Shown: one piece after another, positions 45,006 through 56,799 of the stretch
Layout of the letters: every line of letters starts with the position of its first letter
How positions within the stretch are numbered: position 1 is the stretch's first letter
The notes under the pieces: model-generated
What the model was told of the DNA's origin: nothing
Databases searched by the model: none
The model's input: the letters and a program-made list of their open reading frames with translations, nothing else
Assembly (NCBI GenBank): GCA_963691815.1
Contig: OY829645.1
Coordinates: forward strand, 46,172,522 to 46,236,521
DNA from: Echiichthys vipera
Taxonomy: Eukaryota; Chordata; Actinopteri; Perciformes; Trachinidae
Direction: 5' to 3'
DNA length: 64,000 nucleotides
Translations under genes and position numbers: made by a program

Positions 45006-45621
45006 TTAGGGCGCACTCACACTGTCCTTCCGTACCGGGCCAAAACGGGTTTTTCGGGTAAAGCCTAGTGCGTTTGACCAGTGCGAGTGCACCCGCTCTA
45101 CACATAACTGCGGCCAGCTGGCCGTCCACGGCCCGTCTGAGAGAGGTGGGCTTTTGTAGAGCGCGTTTGCACATGTACGAGCACGAGCGTGCGCACGTGT
45201 ACGAGCACAACGCCTACAGCGGTTCTGACGTCATTTATGTGCGCCTGTTCGGACATAGAAAAAAAAAACAGATGGACCATGCGCGGACATTTAACAACAA
45301 CAACAATGGCGGCGAAAGGTTCACGTTGGTGTGATGCGGAGGTGGAGGTTTACTGCAGATTTGGTCGATGAAAAGATTCAAAAACAAGACGAAAACTCTG
45401 AGGTCTACGGAAAGATTTGTAAACAAAGCGATGCATTGCGATGACATCATCAATGCGTGTGACGTTATATGACGTGATGACGTGGGGACAGCAAGAAGCA
45501 TTTGCGCGAGGCCCAGGTAGTGTGAGTACAAACGGGCCGGCCAGCGGGGGGAGATGGAGGGGGGGACAAGTACCCTAAAGCCCGGGGCGCGGTGCGGAAG
45601 GACAGTGTGAGTGCGCCCTTA
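45006..45621 (+). mobile_element. Harbinger-like MITE, copy G (full-length)
   Basis: Element 45009-45618 (610 bp) with TTA on both sides. Terminal repeats GGGCGCACTCACACTGTCC and GGACAGTGTGAGTGCGCCC match perfectly over 19 bp. CRE octamer at 45226-45233. It contains the Myb/SANT-like relic with a one-codon change. Confidence 0.88.
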
Positions 45622-46250
45622 ATGCAAAAGCAACACTGACAAAACTGCCACTGGATTTTTGAGTTCTCAGTCATGAAAATGAATTTTTCATCGTCTTGTT
45701 CTAGCAGAATGTCGTCTCTTTTGTGTCAGTGGAATATGTATTAATCTGACGCAGACTCCTCACATTAATAAAGTCACATTAAATCACTTTGACATGTTGT
45801 CTGAGCAAGAATATCTGAATTAAAAATGCAAAGAAGTGCAGACAGAGGGTCAGCATTTCCTCTCACGGTTGATGGCTACTCACAGCCACTGATGGTTACT
45901 GAAGCTTGATTTAGGGTTGTGAGTTGCAGAGTTAAACGTAGCTGCAAAGTCACCCCTTGTAGCCACCATTCAACAGTATAAATACACTTTTCACAAAAAT
46001 GAAGACTCATTTATCTTTAAACAAAAACAGTGGCCTCCCAACCCCCAGACTAACTTAGAAGTAAGAGCCAATTTTGGAAACATTGTTGACAACTGGCGAA
46101 CAGCGGAAGAGCTGTGTCATGGGTTTCAAAATGAGCGCAATGAGAAGTAGAAGAGTTTGGATAGAGACTGGAGTAACCTTCATAGTAACACTTAACTAGT
46201 AAAATGCTGTTGAATGTGTTTTAGTTGGAGAAAAGTCTTCTTTTAAATAG
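45622..46250. other. Non-coding, nothing recognised
   Basis: No gene or repeat family seen. Confidence 0.5.
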
Positions 46251-46254
46251 TCCT

Positions 46255-46506
46255 ACTTAAAGGTTGAATATGGAGAATGAGCTGAACACCGCCATCTAGT
46301 GTCTCAAGACCGTAGTCGCAACAAAACAATTCCAGCACTCAGGTTGCCAGGTTGGTCAGACCCGGCCCAGCAGCCCACAGGAGACCAGAGTCTGTTTGAG
46401 TCTGTTTGAACCCCTCGGGCAAATCACACCATAAAAACAAGGATTAGAGGAGTTTGACTGACAGTTACTTTTAGCCGTTACGACTAAGTAAACATGAAAG
46501 TTTAAA
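46255..46506 (+). repeat. Paired interspersed repeat, copy 1
   Basis: GAACACCGCCATCTAGTGTC, CGTAGTCGCAACAAAACAAT and GTTTGAACCCCTCGGG recur at 57935-58070, and CTAAGTAAACATGAAA at 58543. Copy 1 is interrupted by a MITE at 46507; copy 2 is interrupted by a SINE at 58070. Confidence 0.7.
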
Positions 46507-47089
46507 CCCCGGGCTTTAGGGTACTTGTCCCCCCTCTCTCTCCCCCCGCGCCCCAGGCCCGTTTGTACTTACACTGCCTGGGCCTCGCGCAAATGCTTCT
46601 TGCTGTCCATACGTCATCACGGCGTAACACGTCACACGCATTGATTGACATCGCGATGCGTCGCTTTGTTTACAAATCTTTCCATAGACCTCAGAGTTTT
46701 TGTGCGTCTTTTCGACTGTTTTTGAATCTTTTCATCGACCAAATCTGCAGTAAACATTCCACCTCCGCATCACACCAACGTGAACCTTTCGCCGCCATTG
46801 TTTTAAATGTCCACGCATGGTCCCTCCTTCTTTTTTCTATGTCCGAACAGGCGCACATAAATTACGTCAGAACCGTCGTAGGCCTCTTGCTCGTACACGT
46901 GCGCATGCTCGTGCTCGTACATGTGCAAACGCGCTCTATAAAAGCCCACCTCTCTCAAACGGGCCGTGGAGGGCAAGCTGGCCGCAGTTATGCGCGGAGC
47001 GGGTGCATTCACACTGGTCAAACGCACTAGGCTTGACCCGAAAACCGTGTTTTGGCCCGGTGCGGAAAGACAGTGTGAGTGCGCCCTGA
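46507..47089 (-). mobile_element. Harbinger-like MITE, copy H (tip lost)
   Basis: Reverse orientation. The left terminus lacks about 30 bp, starting CCCCGGGCTTTAGGGTAC; the right terminus is complete (CAGTGTGAGTGCGCCC at 47086). The CRE octamer has decayed to TTACGTCA. The reverse strand still reads the Myb/SANT-like relic. Confidence 0.83.
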
Positions 47090-47357
47090 GTGACTCAGAA
47101 TACAATGAAAGACAGCGTAAGCGTCAAACCTACAGAGCTTCACTGGCAGACCAACTGCTGTCTGCAGCGTCACTAACATGGCGGCGGTTTTGCATCTAAA
47201 GGGGGAATGTCTCCACAGACACTTGGATTGGATTACTCAGCAAAGAGACAAAAAGTGCTTAAATTTGTGGGTCATATGATCATATGATTGTTTTATCTCA
47301 CTCTTTGATGGATAGGAACTTAAAAGATAATTAACTAGATGATAGTAGATAATATCT
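47090..47357. other. Non-coding, unsupported ATG in a YY1-like context
   Basis: AACATGGCGGCGG at 47176 opens a 34-codon frame to a TGA. It resembles a promoter/start region, but no downstream exon is found. Confidence 0.35.
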
Positions 47358-47634
47358 TTAAAGCCCCTGAACACCCACACAGGTGTTTTCAGTTATTCTG
47401 GCTGATTAGACCTTTGCTTGGGTTGGAGTTGGGCGGGGCTTTGATGAGGTCATAGAAGTCCGTCGAACAATAAGAATGATAAAGGTGTAGTTTTTCCCAC
47501 TTTAACAGGTGAAACAAAGAGACAGGAGACTCTGGAAGATGTCAATAAATCACAGGAGACACACCCACACAGTCCTGAGAGGAGGTCTGATCAACTAGTT
47601 AACTGAGAGCTGTGTGGGTGTTCTGGGGCTTTAA
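47358..47634. mobile_element. TTAA-flanked MITE (piggyBac-like)
   Basis: A 269-bp element (47362-47630) whose ends AGCCCCTGAACACCCACACA and, in reverse complement, AGCCCCAGAACACCCACACA match at 19 of 20. TTAA occurs exactly on both sides (47358-47361 and 47631-47634), the piggyBac target duplication. No coding capacity. Confidence 0.8.
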
Positions 47635-47905
47635 GATGGTCAAGAATTACATACAGTACATCAGACGACAGTTGATAGCCTACAGGCCTATTTTAAATAT
47701 GACTAGTAAAAGACTTCATGTGGATTTCTAAATGAATCTGTTGCACACAGCTTATGAATCTTGAATATCTTAAATTAGACTGAACGTAACAAAACTTTTA
47801 TTCAAACTGAAACGGTGGTGCATTGCACATCCTGTTGTGTATGCAGGCACACAGCCTTTTCCATTACCACAAGTTTACATACACTTCGCTGCTGACACAC
47901 ACACA

Positions 47906-47945
<40 letters not shown>

Positions 47946-48420
47946 ACACAACGACTGAATAATCTTCTGTTAAATCAATACTCATATCAACTAATAAAAT
48001 AAAACTGGTTTTACAACATCAGTGCTTTCCTTTCTGGCTCGATAGTTACTGTGACATTTCAAGAATTAAAATGTCTTTGCTCTTAAACTGTGGCTCTTGA
48101 GCTGCATCTAACAAAACAAACAAAATAAAGAAGAAAATGTGAAGTACTGTATTTTTAAGGCTGCTTCACTGCTGAAGACCTGCAGATGCAGTCACATCAG
48201 CTTCCACAGCAGGTCACTGTTGAACAGCAAAAACAGTTTCGCTGGTGCTCTGCTGTATTCTTAATGCTTAAAATGAAATAAACCAAAAGTTATTTTGAAA
48301 TATTGTATTATTTTCATCTTCATTAAACAGTTCGGGAAGAGACATGCAAGACAGCTTTGACAAAGGTCATAGGTCATATCCAACCTATGAGTAATGAGTA
48401 GTAGTGATGATTTACTTGAT
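47635..48420. other. Non-coding with CA tract
   Basis: (CA)n lies at about 47896-47944. No gene is recognised. Confidence 0.6.
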
Positions 48421-48422
48421 TG

Positions 48423-48806
<384 letters not shown>

Positions 48807-48809
48807 GTG

Positions 48810-49820
48810 TGTGAGTGTGAGTGTGAGTGTGAGATTGAGCACATATAAATGTTTACATTGTTAAATTTCATTATCAACTAACAAACTGGGAGAAAGCAGC
48901 ATTGCATTTCAAGTACCCACTAGTACTGGTTTAGTTTATATCTTGTATATTTTTATTGTACATCTAAAGAGCTGAAACAGACCAACCATAGTACACAAAA
49001 GTATGTGGCCATGGGCGTCTGACAGAGAGTCTGTGTGTGAAGAGAAGAGTAGAAGTCACAGCTATATGAGTCTAAACTGCAGGCTCATCATCCTGCAAAC
49101 ACACACACATATGTATAGATTCGCACCTCATCACAGGTACATGTTCTTATGCATTGTTTCATAAATATTGCTCATTTACAAGAACTACTTTTCCTTCAGA
49201 AGCAGCTACATCAGTCTCACCTTTTGTTGTTGTAAATATATAGGTATATGTGCGTAATGTTCAAAATAATTCACCCTTGTTCAGCCAACATATTTGTTCA
49301 TTTCCAGGATTTATCAATTTGACTGTGAAACACTGGACCTAAAGTAAGTAAGTGTGTCATTTTTCACTGTGCAGCTGAGAGGTCAAATGAAAGGTTTTCT
49401 TCGGAAATGAGATACGCACATTTTAAAAAAAAGGCATCTCGTCTGACATAAATGATGGATGGGACATAATTAAACATTATGGCTTCTTTTTTTAAAGTAC
49501 ATTAGGTCTCCTGCAGCTGAACTAGCCAACTTCTCATTCTGGCAGCTAGAAAGTGGAAATGATTTGATGTGACGTCATTAAGTAAGGTGCACACAGCGCA
49601 ATCCTGTTTAGTAATGCAGTCAGTCTGTGATATTTTGTGCCAAGAGAACCAGCTTTCCATGGATGAAGCACTTACTATTGCTGTCTGTGAGACAGTTGAG
49701 ATACAGCACTTCCTCAGAGGAGATTTCCAATGCCAATTTAATTTGATCAAAATGGCCAAATCAACAGTCTCATTAGCGCAAATGGAACACACTTAATTTC
49801 GCTTACAGCTGTTTTTTAAA
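48810..49820. other. Non-coding, nothing recognised
   Basis: Overlapping opposite frames at 49502-49796 have no support. No repeat is recognised. Confidence 0.5.
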
Positions 49821-49821
49821 T

Positions 49822-50172
49822 ACATTCATTCATTCATTCATCTTCAACCGCTTATCCCGGGGTCGGGGTCGCGGGGGGCTGGAGCCGATCCCAGCTTACA
49901 TCGGGCATGAGGTGGGGTCCACCCTGGACAGGACGCCAGTCTATCACAGGACACATAGAGACGAACAGAGACAGACAACCATTCACACCTACGGGCGATT
50001 TAACCGAACACCTGCACGTCTTTGGACTGTGGGAGGAAACCGGAGAACCCGGAGAAAACCCACGCAGACACGGGGAGAACATGCAAACTCCACACAGAAG
50101 GGCCCTAGCCGGGACACGAACCTGAATCCTTCTCCCTGTGAGGCGACAGTCTTAACCACTACACCACCATGT
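49822..50172 (-). mobile_element. HE1-like SINE, full-length
   Basis: Reverse orientation from (ATTC)n to CACTACACCACCATG. A ~20-bp piece of the body (AGAGTCATCAATGAAC) is deleted. Confidence 0.9.
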
Positions 50173-50214
50173 ATGAAATACTTTTCAGGTTATTTAATAA
50201 ATATAAACACATAT

Positions 50215-51010
50215 ATAGTTGCATTTTTTACTATAGACTGTATAAAAAATGGACGTAGCATCTGTGATGGAGCCCATTCTCTCAACTTAATCCAATCATC
50301 CTCGCAGACGGGAGTGGTCATCTTGTCAGACTTTGACTTTGCCTCATTTCCTCTTACCAAAAAAGGTACATGTATGTGACGTTGGGGGGAGGGTGATACG
50401 TCTATCTGGCTGACGTACAGACCTTTTCAACGATGAAAACATAAACATTCAAAAACAATCATAATTTATTCCTAGTTTATGTGAATGATATCAGCTGACA
50501 GGAAGTTAACAATGACCAAGGCTGTTGCCTAAAAATGTTTTTCCATTAAAAAGTCTGTACCCCAGAGAAGAAGTGAGGGTCAGTGGCTCGCTGTCACTCA
50601 AGAGGCTGCATGTTGACATTTATGATAACATCATCTCACGAATGATGAAGGAGTTAGCAGGCTAATCCTGACAACTAGCCTCCGAGGAGAAGTGACGTCC
50701 AGAAGCTAATGGTCAGTCAAGATTAATTATTCATAAACTTTAACCTTCAATAAAATAAAAACTAGCCTGGTAACAAAAAAATTCACCCCCCTCAGTGTTG
50801 TCATGGAGATATGACCTAAACATACAGACTAGAATAGTAATTTTGTGCCAGGCCTTAAATAGGTTTGAGTACGCTGTGAAAAGTGCCTGTTGAACATGGG
50901 GGTCAATGAGAAATTGCTCTTTTATGAGACCTGTCCCTAGTGGGCACTCAGAGAATTGACATTTTTGGCACCTATTGGATCAATCAGGAAGTCACTGTGG
51001 TGGGGCTTGG
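50215..51010 (+). repeat. Long inverted-repeat partner, left arm
   Basis: Shares with the reverse of 56290-56797 the blocks CATAGACTGTAT-type end + ATGGACGTAG, CTCATTTCCTCTTACCAAAA, GGTCAATGAGAAA and GCTCTTTTATG. The family is unclassified, and there are no coding frames with domains. Confidence 0.7.
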
Positions 51011-51105
51011 TTTTTACCAACATGAAGACAAGGTCTGTGACGCTGTGACGTATTCATTACTGTAGAAATTGTGTTCAGATCAGAAGGAAATGAGGTGAAG
51101 CATGC

Positions 51106-51588
51106 TAAGAGTGCCAAATGTCCGTAAGGAGCGTGCGCACGTGTGCGAGCACGAGCACGAGCCCTACGGCAGTAGCGTTATGTCCGCCTGTTCGGACATG
51201 TAAATAGAAGAACGGACCATGCGCGGACATTTAACAACAACAACAATAGCGGTTAAAGGTTCACGTTGGTGTGATGCGGAGGTGGAGTGTTTACTGCAGA
51301 TTTGGTCGGATGAAAAGATTAAAAAACAGTCGACAAGACGCACAAAAACTCCGAGGTCTGTGGAAAGATTTGTAAACAAAGCCACACACACGCGATCAAT
51401 GCGTGTGACATGTGACGGCGTGATGGCGTATGGATAGCAAGAAGCATTGGCCAGCCCTGGCAGTGTGAGTACAAACGGGGCTGGGGCGCGGGGGGGAGAG
51501 GGAGGGGGGACAAGTACCCTAAAGTCCGGGTCGCGGTGCGGAAGGACAGTGTGAGTGCGCCCTAAGAGTGCCAAACGTCCGTATAGGA
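51106..51588 (+). mobile_element. Harbinger-like MITE, copy I, with duplicated flanks
   Basis: Left-truncated MITE starting at GAGCGTGCGCACGTGTGCG and ending at the intact right terminus GTGTGAGTGCGCCC (51562). The ~25-bp sequence TAAGAGTGCCAAA(T/C)GTCCGTA occurs on both sides (51106 and 51563). This copy keeps the longest in-frame coding relic, GSRWCDAEVECLLQIWSDEK, then IKKQ. Confidence 0.82.
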
Positions 51589-51589
51589 A

Positions 51590-52485
51590 GGGGTGTTGGG
51601 TGGTGACTGGCTCCCAAAACACAGGACTTACTTGGGGAACTGGTGTTTGTGAAGTATAAAGCACAACCACAACTATTTTTCTGATCTTAACCAAGTCATT
51701 TTGGAGACTTTCATTTAGGTTTTATCTCAGTTATATAGTCTTATTTTTATTATTCATTCAGGGTGAAGCCTCAGAGCCTGATAGCAGAACATTTCGGTCC
51801 AGACAAATGACATAACAACGTGTCCTTCAAAACAAACTGGCTTCCAACCACAGCATCCTGTTGGCAGGTTCCCAAAAATCTATAAATAAAGAGCCAGAAG
51901 TCTGAATTTTGTGACACCAGCATTTGTCTATTGACTGATATAATTTTGTTCTGCTCAGTCTGAACACCGACTCACAGCCGTGAGGCAGTCTGTTGTTCTG
52001 CGTCATCCTGGGCCAGGCCAAAAAAGGAGTCAATGTTTCCCCACCAAAGTGTTCTTTTAATTTTATCATTGAATTATTTTTAAATATTTGTATAATTATA
52101 AATTAATTGTCTACGTGTCTTTGAATTGATATGAGAACTGCCAACGAAACTACCAAGCTTCATAACATTTACAAGTTTTCATTTTAAAAAGTACATTTGC
52201 AGAAGCCTCTGTGTGCTGAAAAATCTCATGTATATCAACTGTTCACATCAGGTTAATTGTTTATGGCCCAATGTACACCTGATATAAACATATGATCTGT
52301 ATTTGAATATATTATATGCATAATGACATCCAATCTGCAGGCACTTGACACTTTTGTGCAACTTCCAATTAGTACATTCAACCATTAGGGTACAAACCAG
52401 AAGAGCAAGTTATTTAGTAAGTGCGGTAGCTTCAAATAAGTCGATCTATAGAAGGCTACATATAAGTGCTTTTTTTTCCTAATTC
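51590..52485. other. Non-coding, nothing recognised
   Basis: AT-rich, without supported genes or repeats. Confidence 0.5.
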
Positions 52486-52489
52486 ATCT

Positions 52490-54000
52490 TCTTAGCCAAG
52501 ATGCAGTCGAAAAAGATGCATTTTTAGCCTGCGGCAGAAGATGTGTAGATTCTTCATTCCACCATTTGAGATCAAGGAGTGACTCGGTGTTCCTCTAAGT
52601 GAGGGAGCAGCAAGCCGATTTTCCGATGCAGAGCGAAGAGGGCGGGCTGGGGTGTAAGGTTAAATCATGTCCTAGATGTAAGCTGGGCCTGATCCGTTAG
52701 TAGCATTATAAGAAAGTGCTAGTGTCTTGAAACGGATGCAAGCAGCTACAGGAAGCCAGTGAAGGGGGCAGAGGAGCGGTACAGTGTGCGAGAACTTAGG
52801 TAGGTTGAAGACCAGTTGAGCCACTGGATTCAGGATGAGCTGCAGAGGTCGGATGGCACAGGCCAGATGACCAACCAGGAGGGAGTTGCAGTAGTCAAGG
52901 TGTGAGATGACAAGAGCCTGGACCAGAACCTGTGTTGCCTTCTGGGTCAGAAGAGGACGTATCTTCCTGATCTTGTGCAGCATATATCAGCACAATCGGG
53001 TTATTGAAGCAATGTTGGCGGTAAGGGAGTGTTGGTCGTTAAGTGTCACACCCAGGTTCCTTGCTGTCTGGGTGGGAGCTACCACAGAGTTATCAAGGGT
53101 AATAGTAAGGCCTTGGGTGGGAGAGCCTTTTCCAGGAAGGAAAAGCAACTCTCTCTTGTCTAGATTGAGTTGCAGGTGGTGTGCGGATATCCATTAAGAA
53201 ATGTCAGTCAGACAGGCAGAGAACCGTTCTGCTGCGAGTATGTCGGACTGAGGAAAAGAAAGAGTAAGTTGGTGTTGGTGGAGTTGGTGAACCTTGAGAA
53301 CCTTGAGGGACCCCAGTAGTAAGATGACAGGGTTCCGACACAGAGCCTGTCCAAGTTACCCGTTATGTGCATTTTTTTAAGGTAGGATGTGAGCATGGAG
53401 AGAGTGCTAAGATACCTAATTGCTGAAGGGTGGAAACAAGACTTTGGTGGTTAACAATGTCAAACACTGCAGAAAGGTCCAAAAGGATGAGTGCAGAAGA
53501 GAGAGAGGCTGCCCTAGCCATGTGAAGTCGCTGAGTGACCGCAAGAAGGGCAGTTTTGGTTGAATGGCCGCCCTAAAACCAGACTGGAGAGGATCAAGGA
53601 GGTTGTTCATATGAAGGTAGGAAGAGAGTTAGTTAAAGACAGCACACTCCAGTGTTTTGGAGACAAATGGAAGAAGAGAGACAGGTCTGTAGTTATTTAC
53701 TTCAGACTTGTCAAGGGTAGGTTTTTTGAGGAGGGGGTTCACTCTTGTCTCTTTATAAGAGTCAGGGAAGCAGCCAGTGGATAAAGATGTGTTAATAAGA
53801 TAGGGGAGAAAAGAAGGTCAGGTGGAATAGATTGGATAAGGTGAGAAGGAATGGGGTCAAGGGGGCAGGCAGAGGTTATGAGAGTAAGATCAGGAGATAG
53901 GGGGTGAAAGAGGATAGCGAAGGGGATGAAGATGATATTGTTGAAAGGGTGGTGGGGTGGAGAATGAAGAGTGTTGGCAAAGTGGCTTGGTATAAGGGAG
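52490..54000 (-). mobile_element. L2-like LINE reverse transcriptase remnant
   Basis: On the minus strand the order is NNYRPVSLLPFVSKTLECAV (about 53690-53640), LLDPLQSGFRAA (about 53600), then after frameshifts LVQALVISHLDYCNSLLVGH and LHWLPVAACIRFKTLALSYN (52900-52700). This is the expected order of L2-clade RT motifs. Multiple stops and indels mark a dead copy. Confidence 0.85.
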
Positions 54001-54009
54001 GATGGAGGA

Positions 54010-54480
54010 GGAGGACGGGGGGGGGGGGGTTGTTACATCTCCCCTCTCCAGGGACGTGGCCTGGCTAGGTTCCACCACTCAGGTGTCTATGGCCAGCAGG
54101 TCACACAGCATGCCGTCGATGAGGAGGAGCTGAACCATGCCTTGATCCTCCAGGACTCACCGCTTCTCACCTCTTATGTAGTCAAAGATAAGGTATTACC
54201 GTTCTAGTTCACTTAGGTCATCAATGTCCTGAGCTGCGCCACTGTCACCAATTGCGCTTGCAAGTGTCAGTGGCTGACTTGCACTCAATTCGGAAAGTCT
54301 CTTCTGGATCTTGAAGATCGGTGTCCACCGAGGGGTGACAGTGGCCATTATGACGTAACACAGGTGGCCTCTGCCCTCTGGATGATGCATGACCCTTCTC
54401 TGAAGCTTTGGACACAGATTCACGTCGTCTCGGCACCCACTTCACCAGGCAATTACACTAGATCATCCCGGACAAGCCCC
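54010..54480 (-). pseudogene. LTR-element internal remnant (gag-like start)
   Basis: On the minus strand, just after the primer-binding site, a frame of up to 75 codons (54423-54196) could be the start of gag, but I do not recognise a domain. Further on, a purine-rich CTGGAGAGGGGAGA followed by TGTAACA (54050-54030) could be a polypurine tract, implying a large internal deletion. No protease, RT or integrase is present. Confidence 0.4.
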
Positions 54481-54482
54481 CA
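54465..54482 (-). promoter_or_regulatory. tRNA-Pro-type primer-binding site
   Basis: The minus strand reads TGGGGGCTTGTCCGGGAT, one mismatch from the classical tRNA-Pro primer site (TGGGGGCTCGTCCGGGAT), 2 nt after the end of the LTR. Confidence 0.75.
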
Positions 54483-54484
54483 GT

Positions 54485-55019
54485 TGTTACCGGCACCAGA
54501 CCTAGGGGAAATCTGGACCAGCAGCAAAGGATACACAGGCTAGGGAGCACTGCATAACTATGAGATTTACAGTCTGTAGCTCTGTGGATCGGTAGAGAAA
54601 GGACCAAAGTTAGCATCTTTCTCATGCCAGAGCTTCTTTATTTCTGAGTACGAATGCATTCAATTCTCAAAATACATCAGTTATCACTACGATCTCGGGT
54701 TAAAGTACTTCACAAATTAAATAACAAAAGGTTTAAACAAGCTGGCCATAAATAATGTAAAATATTCTTCCTGAATATAAGTCCACATGAATTCAAAATA
54801 ATTTAACAGATATTACATATAAACAAAAACTGACTTAACTCGAAACACTATATGTACCAAATAACATAACTCCACATATACATTCACCTTACATGAACAT
54901 CTGCTCACGTTTATGTACATTAGAATTAGATAAAAAAACATTTCAGCCATATTACACAATACACTCTCTTAAACACTTGCACTTAACCGCTGCGCTTAAC
55001 AAAATTACACGGCCCGACA
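54485..55019 (-). mobile_element. LTR, 535 bp, of an LTR retrotransposon/ERV-like element
   Basis: Starts TGTCGGGCC and ends GGTAACA (canonical TGT...ACA). It carries AATAAA followed by GAAGCTCTGGCATG about 150 bp before its end, and is followed by the primer-binding site. No second LTR was found in the window. The exact class (gypsy or retrovirus-like) cannot be decided without pol. Confidence 0.7.
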
Positions 55020-55231
55020 TGTAAGCGTTAACTGGAAATGCAAAAATCAAACAACTGCCAGGTGAGTTTCTCACAAAAAGTATCTTCAATACTGTTTTTT
55101 ACACCTGGTATTAAAAAGCATTGGGGACTTTTCCAACAATAAACTAAAGTATTTGACAGAGTAAGCCGAAGAGTTTCTAAAATTCTTGATGGCAGCTTTG
55201 CAGGGCAGGGGTAAAGTTCGAGGCAAATCTT

Positions 55232-55545
55232 CACAGCGAGAAGGTTCCAGGTTCGCATCCCGGCTGGGGCCCTTCTGTGTGGAGTTTGCATGTTCTCCCC
55301 GTGTCTGAGTGGGTTTTCTCCGGGTGCTCCGGTTTCCTCCCACAGTCCAAAGACGTGCACGTGTTAGGTTAATTGATGACTCTAAAATTGCCTGTAGGTG
55401 TGAATGGTTGTCCGTCTCTGTTCGTCTCTATGTGCCCTGCGATAAACTGGCGTCCTGTCCAGGGTGTACCCCGCCTCACGCCCGATGTCAGCTGGGATTG
55501 GCTCCAGCCCCCCGCGGTTGAAGATGAATAAATTAATGATTGAAT
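55232..55545 (+). mobile_element. HE1-like SINE, 5'-truncated
   Basis: Begins in the head at CACAGCGAGAAGGTTCCAGG and ends GGTTGAAGATGAATAAATTA. Forward orientation. Confidence 0.88.
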
Positions 55546-55559
55546 GAACTGAGTTATGC

Positions 55560-56060
55560 AGCTACAGCTGATGGTAGCCCAATGGCGGAGAAGAATGCTA
55601 ATGGAATCATCGCTGAGCTACGAACCAGCCAATTCTTGAAGCTATCAGGGACCTAAAAACTGACTCTTGCGGCAGGTTTAATGGAGTCCTGACAGCAATT
55701 GAAGGAGTGAGGAAAGAAGTTGGTGAGTGCTTGGAACGTGTTATGAGTGCAGAAACTCGCCTGTTAGCCTAGTGACCAGGGTTCACAGGGTGCGGAGGGC
55801 AATGATGCCTGCTCCTTTTTCGAGACCTGGATCCCGGAGACCCTGGGCTTAACTTCACCAAATACAAAACTAGTCTTGGAGAGAGCCCTCCGTGTGGGAC
55901 AGAGGAACGACCCGTCTGCACCCCCAAGAACAGTGGTTGTGAGGTTTGTGAACGACAGAGACAAGATGAGAGTTCTGAATGCGGTCCGAAACAAAAAGCA
56001 GAGAGTCTACAAAGACACATATGACCAGTCCCAGCCTGGCATTTTTTAAAAATGAAATTC
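55560..56060 (+). mobile_element. L1-type LINE ORF1 fragment
   Basis: The plus-strand frame reads TWIPETLGLTSPNTKLVLER, then ALRVGQRNDPSAPPRTVVVR and FVNDRDKMRVLNAVRNKKQ. This is the central RNA-binding (transposase_22/RRM) region of L1-like ORF1 proteins. The upstream coiled-coil part is decayed and there is no ORF2. Confidence 0.78.
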
Positions 56061-56289
56061 CAATAAAGATATCGTTTTAAAAAAAGCATTTTTAATATCG
56101 TAATTCTGCATTGTCAAATCTCAATCTAAATAGTTCAGTGGGGCTGGGGGACTTATAAACAAGCATGGTGCATCGCAGGTAAAGGGATCTTGCATTAACA
56201 TGCCTTCTTATCCACATTCAGATAGTACCTTCATGCACCTTCAGACTGAATTTCCATTTGCTGCACTTCATTATTCAGTCTGACATAGT

Positions 56290-56797
56290 TTTTTTCCCAG
56301 GCCCCCTTCACAGCAACTTCCTGGTTGATCCAATATGGAAGTGTCAAAACCTGTAGTTCTACGAGTGTCCACTAGGAACAGTTTGCATAAAAGAGCAGTT
56401 TCTCATTGACCCCCTTGTTAAATAGGCCATTTTTACAGAATCGTTAAACCTGTTTAAGGCCTGGTAATAAAAAAACATTCTGAGGGGGATGATTTTTCTT
56501 TTGTATCAGGCTATTTTTTATTTTGTTGGAGGTTAAAGTTTATGAATAATGAGGGGTGCGGCCTCTTGAGCGACAGCTAGCCACTGGCCCTTACTTCCCC
56601 TCGGAGGTAAACATCAGCTAGATGGACGTATCTCCCTCCTCCTGACGCCACATCAATTAACTTTTTTGGTAAGAGGAAATGAGGCGGTGTTAGATTCTAA
56701 CAAGATGGTGACTCCTGTAGGTGAGTACAATTGGATCTAGTTAAGAATAAACAGTCCTCGACGGAGATCCTACGTCCATTTTTAATACAGTCTATGA
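56290..56797 (-). repeat. Long inverted-repeat partner, right arm
   Basis: Reverse copy of the repeat at 50215, ending CCTACGTCCATTTTTAATAC and AGTCTATGAT. It is shorter and lacks a middle portion of the left arm. Confidence 0.7.
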
Positions 56798-56799
56798 TT

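Noticed and set aside
47176..47280. First exon of a divergent gene starting MAAVLHLKG
   Set aside because: The ATG lies in a YY1-like GATGGCGGC context, but the frame stops after 34 codons, with no convincing donor or downstream exon.
49502..49796. Overlapping opposite-strand frames of 96 and 75 codons
   Set aside because: Neither has a recognised motif or splice context; chance frames.
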